Below, piece by piece: positions 1-9,608 of a stretch of DNA of 64,000 bases. Positions within the stretch are counted from its first letter, which is position 1; each line of letters opens with the position of its first letter. The DNA comes from Lottia gigantea (taxonomy: Eukaryota; Mollusca; Gastropoda; Lottiidae). The notes beneath the pieces were generated by a model, which worked only from the letters and a program-made list of their open reading frames with translations, did not search any database and was not told where the DNA came from. The position numbers and the translations under genes were made by a program. The stretch spans positions 380,358-444,357 of the forward strand of contig NW_008710086.1 in assembly GCF_000327385.1 (NCBI RefSeq), written 5' to 3'.

Positions 1-99
1 ACCATTGCCGTTTACGAGATACTNTGCGTGTTATGTGGAAGGGTAAGATATAAAACTTCTCTTTATTTCTGAACATGGGCCCCCACTTTGAGTTTAGTT

Positions 100-535
100 C
101 TGCAGACAAGACCTCATGGATCCCGTCCAATCAAACACTAATCAAGGTATTTTGGAAACGCAAAATTAGGAATTGTGGGATTGCAAAACACAAAGAGGCT
201 GTCATATTGCTCTACTTTAATATCCCACAATTCTCTCAGCATGGGTCTTCACTCTAGGTACAGTAATACAGACTGGACAACATGGATCCAATCCAGCACC
301 AATCACAGTATTTTGCCTTCAACCTACCATGAAAGTGTATTCTTATTCTAAAGACATTATTTTTAACCAATCAAAGTGTCATGTAGAACCCTTTTCTTGA
401 TGAAATTAGGAATTATGGGATTGCAAAACCCAAAAAGGCTGTCGTATTGCCTTACTGTAAGTTTTTATATCGCACAATTCCTTATTTTGTCAAGAAACAG
501 GTTCTACATGCCACACTTTCATTGGCTTACAATAC
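100..535. repeat. Short dispersed inverted-repeat element family, about two and a half copies
   Basis: Segment 102-155 resembles 269-320 as a direct repeat (CATGGATC...CAATC...TATTTTG). At 171-181 and 222-232 AATTGTGGGAT faces ATCCCACAATT. At 367-400 and 490-525 a longer pair of arms faces each other: CCAATCAAAGTGTCATGTAG against its near reverse complement ending CACACTTTCATTGG. A related, more diverged stretch lies near 16228-16340. No coding capacity is visible, so this looks like a MITE or foldback element in the upstream ZnT intron. Confidence 0.5.
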
Positions 536-899
536 TATCGTACAGACCTTGGTTAAAAACTTGTTATATTACAATGTAGACAATGTAAGATATCAGAAAA
601 CAGAAAAATACGAAATTGTAATCTGATCTGAATTGTTTTGAAAAAAGATAATGAAATAATAGGAATTTAGAATGTAAACTGTAGATCATGGGAAAAAAAA
701 TGAAATGAATGGAGTTTTACATCCTACTATTCTTCACCTCGTGGGCTAATGAAGTTGGGCAATACTAGTCAGCGCTAGCTTTCTGAGACTGGGGGTACAA
801 ACAAATGAAATGAATGGAGTTTTACGTTCTATGACAGATAGATAAAGGGGAGATAATGATAATGATGTAGACTAGATCAAGGTATAATTTTTCTTACAG
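536..899. other. ZnT intron sequence with a dispersed GGAGTTTTAC motif
   Basis: No exon is visible. The words AATGAAATGAATGGAGTTTT occur twice (about 700 and 805) and again near 61640; they resemble the unit of the 51-bp satellite at 55425-56030. The remainder is AT-rich intron. Confidence 0.4.
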
Positions 900-1666
900 G
901 AACACCGCGGGATGTGAGCTATGATTATGTAAAAGATAAACTCGAATCTTTACATGGAATAGAGGCTGTTCATAGTCTCCATATATGGTCATTGACGTTG
1001 GGTCGTAACGCTCTTACTGTGCATTTAGCTATAAGTAAGTATGAATATCTAAAATAGTCAACTTTTTTGACTTTCTGAACGCAATGCCAAACTTTGTTGT
1101 CCTGCCCGATTACCAAATAAGCCAAGTTGATTGTTGGTTGTCAACATGACGTCATTTACTTGGTTACGTCGATCAAATGGCGGCTGTGAGTTTTATTCAC
1201 AATCTTCGTGTGAAAGTCTGATGACCTTGAATAAGTCATCATCAGATTGTTTTTGATATACTGAAAAGTTCATTTGATGCTATTAATGTTTTGCCAATAT
1301 GTTGTTTGGATTTCGTCATAATATTGCAGTTAGTACCTTCCAAATCCAAAAACTGTATTGGGAGGATCAGATGAATCTTAAGATCCAACCCAGCCCAACC
1401 CCCCCATTTCCAAACCTACGTAACAACATCGTAATATATATTTATCTTTTAGTAACCTTTCTACAATATCAATCCCTATCTTCTTTAATAATTACACTTC
1501 TTTTAATTTCTTTTTTTCAGAAAATATTGTTACACATAACAACGTTTTACAAAACGCTAAAAAATTACTCAAATCTGAGTTTGACTTCTATCATGTGACT
1601 ATTCAGGTAGAGAACTATCACCAGGAAGTGATGTCACAGTGTGATGAGTGCAATGAAATTAGATGA
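900..1666 (+). CDS. Zinc transporter, SLC30A (ZnT2/3/8-like), last two coding exons
   Basis: Two exons join in phase. Exon 900-1034 follows an acceptor (TTCTTACAG) and ends at GTAAGT; exon 1521-1666 follows a T-rich acceptor and ends in TGA. The exons translate to GTPRDVSYDYVKDKLESLHG..., then ALHSLHIW-like VHSLHIWSLTLGRNALTVHL, then KNIVTHNNVLQNAKKLL...FHVTIQ-like FYHVTIQVENY...CDEC. This is the cytosolic C-terminal domain of cation diffusion facilitators of the ZnT2/3/4/8 branch, including the HSLHIW strand and the terminal Cys-x-x-Cys. These proteins move zinc from cytosol into vesicles as dimers. The transmembrane part lies upstream of the window, so the paralogue cannot be fixed. Both exons look intact. 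Confidence 0.9.
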
Positions 1667-2084
1667 ACAAATTCTTCTTACATACAACAACCAATCAACA
1701 TCCTTCTTTCAAGATGGATTTACAGTTTTCTCTTTTGAAATCAGATTGGCTAATAGAAATTCTTTCGACATAAAGCAACTAATCAACATCCTTGTTTGTT
1801 TGACCGAGAGTTTCTCTTATTTTTTAGTTGGTTTTCAACGGCCAATCAATAAGCTCCTTTTCCAGTTTGTAAGATCTGAGGGGAAGTTTTCTTCTGAAAT
1901 CAGATTGGCTAATACAAATTATTTCCAACATCGAGGAACCAATGAACATCCTTGTTTCAAGTTAGACTGAGAGAATGGCCTTTTGTGTTGAAATCTGATT
2001 GGTTAATACAAATTCTCCTTACACAGAGCAACCAATCAACAATCTTGTTTCTTCACCAGAAAATGCTAAGATGAAGAAAATAAA
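1667..2084 (+). repeat. Imperfect ~80-90 bp tandem repeats in the probable ZnT 3'UTR
   Basis: After the stop codon, four or five diverged units recur at about 1670, 1744, 1824, 1904 and 1995. Shared words are ATCAGATTGGCTAATA, AAATTCTT and CCAATCAACATCCTTG. An AATAAA at 2079-2084 directly follows the last unit and could be the ZnT poly(A) signal, which would put the array in the 3'UTR. The transcript end is inferred. Confidence 0.55.
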
Positions 2085-2524
2085 TTACGTTAATAGGCTG
2101 ATATTCTAAAATCTAATGATTAACAAAATCTGAGTAACATTTCAAACTCAGGGTATAAACAGTGAATTTTACAATCCGTTGTTCGTGTCATCTGTTCATT
2201 TAGAGCCAGCGTTGGATATTTCTGTCAAGTAATGTCTTCTAAACTTAAACCAAATATTAAGATCAAAATGGTACTACTGCTTTGCCAAAGTTTGAAAATA
2301 AACCAATACTAGATAGGTATATTTTTGTTAAAAGAGTTTAATAGTTTGTATATAAGAGGTATATTTAAAATGTTATTGTTAGATCTATTATCTATCTTTC
2401 TACTCTGGGTATTAATATGCATTTTATCATTTGTTTGTGTTGATTGGAATATCAGCTTCAAAATAGTTCTGATAATCTTAGAGTGATAGTAACTTCCTTA
2501 AGTGGCATTTAGTAACTCGGGTAT

Positions 2525-2706
2525 GAATATATTAACACAATTATATGGATAACAATTACTTTAATAAATAACTTGCAACGTTTCGATGATGATACTTTCG
2601 TCTTTATCAAGTAATGATACAAAATAACAGAATAGTATCATCGTAGAAACATCGCTAGTTATTTAGTACAGTAATTGTTATCTATAAAATTGTGTTCATA
2701 TAATTC
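2525..2706. mobile_element. Palindromic foldback element, ~182 bp
   Basis: The left arm (from GAATATATTAACACAATT through GGATAACAATTACTTTA and CAACGTTTCGATGATGATAC) is the near reverse complement of the right arm ending at 2706. Arms are roughly 70-75 bases around a short centre. The word GATAAAGACGAAAG...CGAAACGTTGCAA on the minus strand recurs, diverged, near 34316-34350. No ORF is present. The superfamily is not recognised. Confidence 0.6.
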
Positions 2707-3265
2707 TAATAGTCTTAGAGTGATCTTGAATTGTCTTCCCGTTTCTCTCCCAACTAATATTCGACCAAAAATTCCTAACTAAACATCATCCCTCTGTCAT
2801 ACAATCTTGTGAAAAGTGGAAATATGGGCATATGTGGGCATTTCTATCAAAAAAGATCACCCAGATCATCCCAGAAAATTCACCTCAAAATACCACACTT
2901 GTAAGACTGAAAATTCCCCTCTATAAAATCATGTTACAAATAATAACTTTTCCAATGGTTAACATTTTCATCAACCTGAAGACAATCTAAAACTCTCAGT
3001 AGTATTTTATAGTTGATATTTCAATTCATATAAAAATAATTGTTATAATTTGAATGGTAACTCACTGTAGACAGAGTAAGATATAATTTCAGTCTTGTTT
3101 TAATATAGACCAAGATAATTCTTATTCTAACATTCCACACTAAAGTTTTCTTATTTTATTGTCATATTTTAACATATTTCATTTGAACAATATTTACCAG
3201 AATTAATCAGTTCCTCACATTCCAAGGTATATTTATATCTAATAAGCTAGTTATGTACCTCCATG

Positions 3266-3479
3266 CAGTGGCATAGACCGGGGGGAGTGGGCAACATAGC
3301 ATGTTGTCTCCTCTTTTGTAGTTGAGATGATACTAGTACTGGTGGGTGTCCAGGTGGCCTTCCCTGCGATCAAATTTTCTAATCTTAAAGGGCGGAGAAG
3401 CATCTAACCCAATATTGGCTGTAAAAGTATGCATGGTATGGCATTCCCCGGCGTCCCCCTCCCCCCAGATACTCCACTG
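3266..3479. mobile_element. hAT-like MITE
   Basis: The ends read CAGTGGCATAGACCGGGGGG and, on the other strand, CAGTGGAGTATCTGGGGGGA. The 8 bp outside them (CCTCCATG and CAACCATG) agree at six of eight positions. CAGTGGC ends with 8-bp target duplications are typical of hAT-superfamily non-autonomous elements. The internal 170 bp has no ORF. Confidence 0.6.
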
Positions 3480-3487
3480 CAACCATG

Positions 3488-4136
3488 GATACGATATCAA
3501 GATTTGAAAGTCTCTTTCTATTTGTGTGCTCATTGGTTAACAGATTCTCATAAAAAAATCCAAATCAAAATTCTCCACTAGACTGTAATCAATCAGATAT
3601 ATTTGTTCCCTGATTCAAAACGTAAACAAGAGAGTAGTCTATTTTAGTTATAGGGAGAATAAGTAGAAATTAAACTATACAGACTAAACTTACTATCTGT
3701 TGATTACTATGTATACTGCCTACAAAAATGGACTCTTTATGTTTTGAATTATACTTGGATATACATGAATATCATTGCTGGATTAAACTTGTTCATTGTT
3801 TTTATTCTTGTATTTATTTTCTAGTTATCTCCCTTTCTTTATTTTATTAGATATTGTTAAAAATTGTCTCTATATCTTATCCTTGTCATAATAAGCATAA
3901 TATCTTGTCTTATATTGTCTTGTGGCCGTGGGACTAAAATAGTTCTATGCGCCCAGCAGTGACACCGGGAGTAGGGTTGCCCCCCAAGAAAAATGGTTTG
4001 CATCCCCACTTTATTTTTCAAAAAATTCAAAAATATGACTTTTTGACCCAAAATATGGGACAATGTTTTCTAAGTGAATTTAAATATCAGGTACAAACTA
4101 GAAGTCTAGTGTTAATCAATGAAAAGTTTTCTAAGA
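3488..4136. other. Intergenic AT-rich stretch, nothing recognised
   Basis: No exon, array or terminal-repeat element is evident. Around 3960-4010 there is a short G+C-richer patch (GTGACACCGGGAGTAGGG) without a supported ORF. Confidence 0.4.
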
Positions 4137-4315
4137 TTAAAGATGGGTTCCCTTATTTTTAGTTATAACCAGCAGAATTCCAATGAGTGACTGATCAAGA
4201 AAGGTAAAAAAGTCTTTTTTTTGTTTATCCAGGCTGTACACACATGGACATTTATGATTGGTTATAACTCTTAATTGCTTAATTTTACACTGAAAGTAAG
4301 GAAACCCATCTTTAA
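4137..4315. mobile_element. TTAA-flanked MITE (piggyBac-like target), 171 bp
   Basis: Terminal inverted repeats AGATGGGTTCCCTTA (4141) and TAAGGAAACCCATCT (to 4311) are flanked on both sides by TTAA (4137-4140 and 4312-4315). A diverged, longer copy sharing internal words (CAGAATTCCAATGAGTGACTG) lies at 35449-35814. TTAA duplication is characteristic of piggyBac-type insertion; the assignment rests on that and on the inverted repeats only. Confidence 0.7.
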
Positions 4316-4369
4316 CGTTACTATTATTACAATCAATATTAAAATTCTTAATAAATTTCTATTTGTGTT

Positions 4370-4437
4370 TAATGTGCTGTGTTTAATGTGCTGTGTATTA
4401 TTGTGCTGTGTTTAATGTGCTGTGTATTATTGTGCTG
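4370..4437. repeat. Short GTGCTGTGTTTAAT / GTGCTGTGTATTATT repeat
   Basis: Four alternating units of GTGCTGTGTTTAAT and GTGCTGTGTATTATT. Simple intergenic repeat with no gene support. Confidence 0.6.
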
Positions 4438-4894
4438 GTCATGTGTTGTAATATTTTTATTAAAATGAAGGGTTTATATTCTTAACTGTTATTGTTTAAT
4501 TGTTGAGGGTTATGATAAAATTATGGTATTTTGTGGCTGATATATTACAAGTCAGTATTTTGGAAACATTGTTTGAAAATTTTCCATCTGAAAATCCAGG
4601 TCTTTGGTGAAACTATTGATTAAACTAGTTCCGTGGACACCATTTAGCTGCAAAAAAATGTCTGAGGCATTAGTAGGGAACAAAGTAGCCACCTTAATCT
4701 AACACTATACATTATACATGTTGTCAGGACTATTTGTCCAACTGATTGTGATGTGGGAGTTGGAAATTCTCATTCCTTGCACAGCTCAATGATCAGCCCC
4801 AAATTGATGGTTAAAGATATAACATTCTATTGCTGGTTTGACATGGTTTATTTTTTCTCTTTTATTTTGGAACTCAGTTATTCATTTTGGTAAC

Positions 4895-5285
4895 TGCTTC
4901 TGGTTTATTAAATACTGATTCTGGTTTATTAAATACTGATTCTGGTTTTACAAGATAAAAAAAAAGAATACTGATTCTGGTTTATTGATAATTGGTTTTG
5001 GTTTATGGAATACTGGTTCCAGTTTATTGGATTATGGAACTGGTTTTAGAATAAGGGTTCTGGTTTATTGGATTATGGAACTGGTTTTACGAATAAGGGT
5101 TCTGGTTCATTGGATTCTGGAACTGGTTTCACGAATTCTGGAACTGGTTTTACAAATTCGGGTTCTGGTTTAAGAAATTCTGTGTAATGAGGTTCTGCTT
5201 TATTGATGACTACTGGTTCTGGTTTATTAAATACCGCTTCTGGTTTAAGAAGCTCTGGTTTATGGAATTCTGGCATTTCTTTGAA
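4895..5285 (-). repeat. ~24-bp minisatellite that overlaps and continues beyond the NPC2 stop
   Basis: Degenerate units built on TTCTGGTTTATTAAATAC / GGAACTGGTTTTACGAAT run from about 4895 to 5285. On the minus strand the upper part (5073-5285) is translated as the Lys-Pro-Glu tail of NPC2. The lower part is the same repeat past the stop codon. Each TTTATT-bearing unit puts an AATAAA on the minus strand (5064-5069, 5023-5028, 4981-4986, 4904-4909), so the array may also supply poly(A) signals. Confidence 0.75.
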
Positions 5286-6878
5286 GTAATGAGGTTCTTG
5301 GTTAAATTCCGGAACTGGTTTCGAGTCGTCTGATTTAATAGATATAGGGAACAATACACAAGCCACGGTGTCCTTATTTCCTCCCACTAGTTGCCATTTC
5401 ACCACTACTTGTAACTAGAAAAAAAGAATACGAAATGATTTCGGTGAATATGAGGGTTTGCTTAGTTTTGGTGGAATTGCAGGAGCCACAGACGTCTGAT
5501 TGAAAATTGGAATGGTTCAAATTAAAGCTATGAGTGTCCTCGATAAACATGGAAAAATAAAGGCCATGATAATATTCAAAAAGAATGGCCATCTCATAAC
5601 TTCTATGGTTAAACTAAACTGCGTTTCATTGTATGACACCATGAGATTCTGTGGTATAAAAGCGTACCACAGAATAGTTTTTCTCCGGCATCTCTCAGCC
5701 TCGAGAGTCATGAAATTGACCCCTGACCTTGACATGAAATATTTACTTACCGTGGGGTATTGTTTTAATACAGGTAAGGTGCTGTTATAGGAGTAACTAG
5801 TACCACTGTTAACAGGGCAGGTCACCCCACAATCTGAACAGGCGTCAGGGTTTGGCATAGGAAAGGATATAGGTACTCCCCCTAATATACCAAATACTTC
5901 AGTCTTCAGACTTGCACTGGTTATTCCTGGAAAGATGAGAGTATACACTGTTAACAACAATATATATATAATACAACGTTTCGACAGTACTACATTTGGA
6001 TTGTGGCCTACGCTAGCGAATTCAGCAAATTCTAGCCTTAAGGTCGTGGACATTTATTGGCTGTATTTGCTAACGTCTAATCAAATCAAATCGTTGATAC
6101 AAAAACAGAGGTGAATGATGTCAAGGTATTAGACGCAGTTTGTAATGGATTGACTTTGTGGAGATGATTTAACTTGTACTCACCTGAAGTAAAATTCAGA
6201 CCAACTGTGGCGTTAACACCATGATGAAAAACACAGGGCTGTTGGGTACACGGGGATAATTCTACCGACTGGACACTCCCTGAGTTGTCTGTAAATAAAA
6301 TATATCAATTTTAATCCGCCACCCCCGAACCAGTTGTCAAGACGTTGGAATTTGTGGAGTTTCAACAGGACAAGTGTGTGATGAAGTTATCAAATGGTTA
6401 ACTCTCACGGACTCTGTCGACCACTCTCACAACGTGAAACTCTGAGTAACAACATGTTTCAGGTTCTGTTTTACTATTTGAAGATCTCACAACGTTTAAC
6501 TTCCAGTATCAACATGTTTCAGGTTCTGTTTTAGTTAACTGAAAATCTCACAACGTGAAACTCACAGTATCAACATGTTTCAGGTTCTGTTTTAGTTGTC
6601 TGAAGATCTCACAACGTTAGACTCCGAGAAACAACATGTTTCAGGTTCTGTTTTAGTTGCCTGAAGATCTCACAACGTTTAACTCTGAGTAACAACATGT
6701 TTCAAGCTCTGTTTCAATATATCTTAGTTTAACTACAAACATGTACAACAAAGCAAGCCAGTCTGTATTACTTACCACAAGCCTTGAACCGGACCGACAT
6801 CGCCGACACTTTCATTCTAGACAAGACACAAAGATAGAGGTATAGTGCTAGAATAAAACTGCAGGTTACAGGCAGCAT
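5073..6878 (-). CDS. NPC2: NPC2 sterol-transfer protein (ML domain) with a repeat-derived C-terminal extension
   Basis: Four exons join in phase: 6878-6776, 6288-6184, 5926-5751 and 5414-5073 (GTAAGT/GTGAGT donors, CAG/TAG acceptors), giving 241 aa. NPC2 hands cholesterol to NPC1 in the lysosome lumen. Residues 1-26 form a hydrophobic signal peptide (MLPVTCSFILALYLYL...). Family hallmarks are FKAC (~32), SPCTQQPC (46-53), the N-glycosylation site in NATVGLNFTS, GILGGVPISFPMPNPDAC (82-99), SYSYNSTLPVLKQYPT and VVVKWQL (131-137), then the last Cys at 147. The six NPC2 disulfide cysteines are present, plus one extra at 102. A normal NPC2 ends near 150 residues; here about 80 more follow, rich in KPEP, EFVKPVP and NKPEP, encoded by the minisatellite. 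Function of the core is secure; the role of the tail is unknown. Confidence 0.92.
5450..5570. mobile_element. Fragment of the AGGGATTGTAAAGAGG foldback MITE in NPC2 intron 3
   Basis: GGAATTGCAGGAGCCACAGA and CGTCTGATTGAAAATTGGAA followed by ...GAGTGTCCTCGATAAACATG match one arm of the fuller copies at 10950-11220 and 56946-57150. It lies about 35-150 bp upstream of the exon 4 acceptor in transcript sense. Confidence 0.6.
6420..6718. repeat. 61-bp tandem repeat, five copies, in NPC2 intron 1
   Basis: TCTCACAACGT starts units at 6425, 6485, 6546, 6607 and 6668, each followed by AACATGTTTCAGGTTCTGTT. Wholly intronic (between exons 6288 and 6776). Confidence 0.85.
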
Positions 6879-6958
6879 GGTGATTGTTATTCTACAGTTC
6901 TAGTGATTATTATACACACTGTCTCTAATACTTTAACAATTTCAACATTTCTTCTTCT

Positions 6959-6965
6959 CTTTATA
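6959..6965 (-). promoter_or_regulatory. Possible NPC2 TATA box
   Basis: The minus strand reads TATAAAG here, 81 bp before the NPC2 start codon. A start about 30 bp downstream would leave a 5'UTR near 50 nt. No initiator motif was confirmed. Confidence 0.35.
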
Positions 6966-7890
6966 CTGTCCCTTAATCTCCTTCAGCGTGAAAACCCTTC
7001 ATTTAAAGATACCATTCCACATAGAAGTTGGTCAGAAATTGATCAGTTGGACAGTGGCTCAACTGGATGAATGGGGCCTGTGGACTTAATCGGGTTGGGA
7101 CCTCTCCGCCGGGTAAGACCTTTTCAACATATGCTTTCCTCATTCTGAGACAACTCTGTAAGTCAAATTAATGCTTGTTAATATTTTTTAGGAGTGGAGG
7201 TCCTTACGGGCGGGGGCTCAACAGTCTCTTGGGAGCATCGGTTTATTATTGTCCATATTCATTCAATTCATTGAATTGTAAATACATAAACGGTGTGATA
7301 AAATTGAACTAACTGGACCTGTATCTTTAACTATCGCTATCATCTTTGAAGGTCGGCAGTATAGTTTCTGAAAATAGACTGACCCTAACCCTTCATCCTG
7401 ACCTTTGTTGACTTGGTGTTATTTAGGGATGAATATGACATAATTAGAATGTTATCATGGTGATGAGAGGTTTAGAGATACAAACATCCGTTCAGGTGAT
7501 AAAACACAACTCAGTGGCATTCACCTGGACTCAGGGTTCATTAGAGTTCTTTGCGTCCTTCTGTACCCATCTTCACAATGTCAACCTATTATTTCTTCTT
7601 ATGCAATAGTCACCTTTCTTGTATCACATCTTGACATTGTCAAATTATTACCTCTTCTTATACCTTGACTGCAATAGCCACCTTTATTGTATCATAGACG
7701 TTTTTAATGGAGCAATTCAATTACTGCCCGATATGATAATATTTGGGGCGTCCCTTACGCCTATGTCAGGGATCTGAAAAGTCAACCTATTTTTTCTGAA
7801 GAACGCTCATTTGTCTGTTTTTTTTCATTATCTACGGATTAAAATAATCTTCGTGCTTTTCAGCAGATTACAAAACAATTCCATAATCTG
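6966..7890. other. Intergenic region with dispersed repeat fragments
   Basis: No exon is supported. 7045-7130 shares GTGGACTTAA..GGGTTGGGACC with 54240-54265. 7560-7690 contains two diverged copies of CATCTTCACAATGTCAA..TATT..CTTCTTAT, a dispersed motif also seen near 8556, 36131 and 45840. Confidence 0.35.
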
Positions 7891-7909
7891 GTGACATTCT
7901 ATTTATATC

Positions 7910-8508
7910 ATTCCAATCAAATTACTGCATCATACCAATCATATTGCTGCATCATACCAATCAAATTACTGCATCATACCAATCAAATTACTGCATCATA
8001 TCAATCAAATTACAGCATCATACCAATCAAATTGCTGCATCATATCAATCAAATTGCTGCATCATACCGATCAAATTGCTGCATCATATCAATCAAATTA
8101 CTGCATCATACCAATCAAATTGCTGCATCATACCAATCAAATTGCAGCATCATACCAATCAAATTGCTGCATCATACCAATCAAATTACTGCATCATACC
8201 AATCAAATTGCAGCATCATACCAATCAAATTGCTGCATCATACCAATCAAATTACTGCATCATACCAATCAAATTACTGCATCATACCAATCAAATTGCA
8301 GCATCATACCAATCAAATTACTGCATCATACCAATCAAATTGCAGCATCATACCAATCAAATTACTGCATCATACCAATCAAATTGCAGCATCATACCAA
8401 TCAAATTACTGCATCATACCAATCAAATTGCTGCATCATACCAATCAAATTGCTGCATCATACCAATCAAATTGCTGCATCATACCAATCAAATTGCTGC
8501 ATTCCGTG
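7910..8508. repeat. 22-bp satellite, ~27 copies
   Basis: Unit ATACCAATCAAATTGCTGCA plus TC, with the variants ATTACTGC and ATTGCAGC. Because 22 is not a multiple of 3 and the unit lacks plus-strand stops in any frame, all three plus frames are open for about 200 codons. These are artefacts of the array and not genes. It lies between NPC2 and the ankyrin gene. Confidence 0.95.
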
Positions 8509-8519
8509 ATACAATAAAG

Positions 8520-9346
8520 GTTTTTATTGGAATCAAGGTATTAGATGTTCGTAATAGCTTGACATTGTGAAGCTGCTCTGTCTTGGATGAAGATATACAT
8601 TTTGTGAATAGAGCTCATTCGCCTGCATTTTCATTATCTACTATCTACTCTGATTAAAATGCAGATCTTCAGGCTTTATTCGCCGATACGAAAACGATTT
8701 CAGGTTGAAAATGGTGGCACATTGATTTTATATTAGGCTCAGAAAACAAGACTCAAGTTGATGCTTGAATGAAAAAATCAAAAAGACTCAACAGATACAT
8801 TCGAATTGTGTTTAAAGGGACGATAGATTATCTAACAGTTTTGCAAAGTGTGAAGAATGCTTGTACTGTCACTTTAAAAATTAAGTTGGTCTTATCGAAA
8901 ACAATTTCATATTTTCTCATCAAAAAACTGGAGTAAATGAAGATACTGGTAATATTAAAAGTTATTTAAAGAAACAAGTTTTAAATTTGGAACATTTATT
9001 TACCTCCACAATCAACTTACAAACAGGGGTAAGATAAGAGTTCAAACTATATTCATTAGAATCTAGCATAGTACTGTGAGTGAAAGGGTGGCTGGGGTAT
9101 TGGGGGTGGGAGACTCATTGTCTGCAAACATGCGCAAAGATAACGGTAAATCACGAAAGTGGAAAACGCGACATGACGGGCCCGCTGTTCGTCCGCTTGA
9201 CAGAAACTAGGTATGAGATCGCGTGTTTCGGACTACTTTAAAGCAAATGCTCGATGTTAACTAAAACATTAAATTATGTCCAAATTTCTCCAGTGTAGTT
9301 TGAGATCTCTGGGTGCAGGATGTATATTTCTACAGTTTTTCCTACT
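8520..9346. other. Intergenic AT-rich region, nothing recognised
   Basis: No exon or array. AATAGCTTGACATTGTGAAG at about 8552 is a copy of a dispersed motif. TTTAAAGGGACGATAGATTA at about 8813 resembles the ends of the TTAA MITEs but has no partner. Confidence 0.35.
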
Positions 9347-9349
9347 CAA

Positions 9350-9540
9350 CTCTAGCTGTAATGCTGAGGATTGTGTATCTGAAACGTGGGTCGATAAGTT
9401 TAGATGAGCTCGTAACGTATCATAACTTTATTTCACGATAACTCTGTAAAAAGTGAACGATCCTACATATTACTATTTCTACCCAATTAACTAGCTGTCC
9501 TGATGAGGATTGTTTCGTCCGAAACATGGGTCGAAGTTGA
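9350..9540 (+). ncRNA. Hammerhead-ribozyme-like dimer (one intact core, one degenerate)
   Basis: The second unit carries CTGATGA (9500-9506), a stem GGAT/GTCC (9507-9510 with 9517-9520) closing a six-base loop, and GAAAC (9521-9525). This is the conserved hammerhead core: CUGAUGA, helix II, GAAA. The first unit, 139 bp upstream, keeps GGAT..ATCT and GAAAC (9381-9385) but has lost the CTGATGA box. Both start with CTAGCTGT and continue GAAAC-R-TGGGTCGA. Tandem hammerhead units of this size are known from metazoan retrozymes and Penelope-like elements. Helices I and III are not clear to me, so self-cleavage is uncertain. It lies antisense to the likely 3' flank of the ankyrin gene. Confidence 0.5.
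9427..9432 (-). terminator. Possible poly(A) signal of the ankyrin gene
   Basis: AATAAA on the minus strand, 177 bp past the stop codon of the ankyrin gene. If used, the 3'UTR would contain the intact hammerhead-like unit in antisense. Confidence 0.35.
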
Positions 9541-9608
9541 GCTCTAGTCAATTCTTGAACAAATCAGACGATAGTACCAAAAGCAATTATTGTTGTCTGA
9601 CATTTGTG

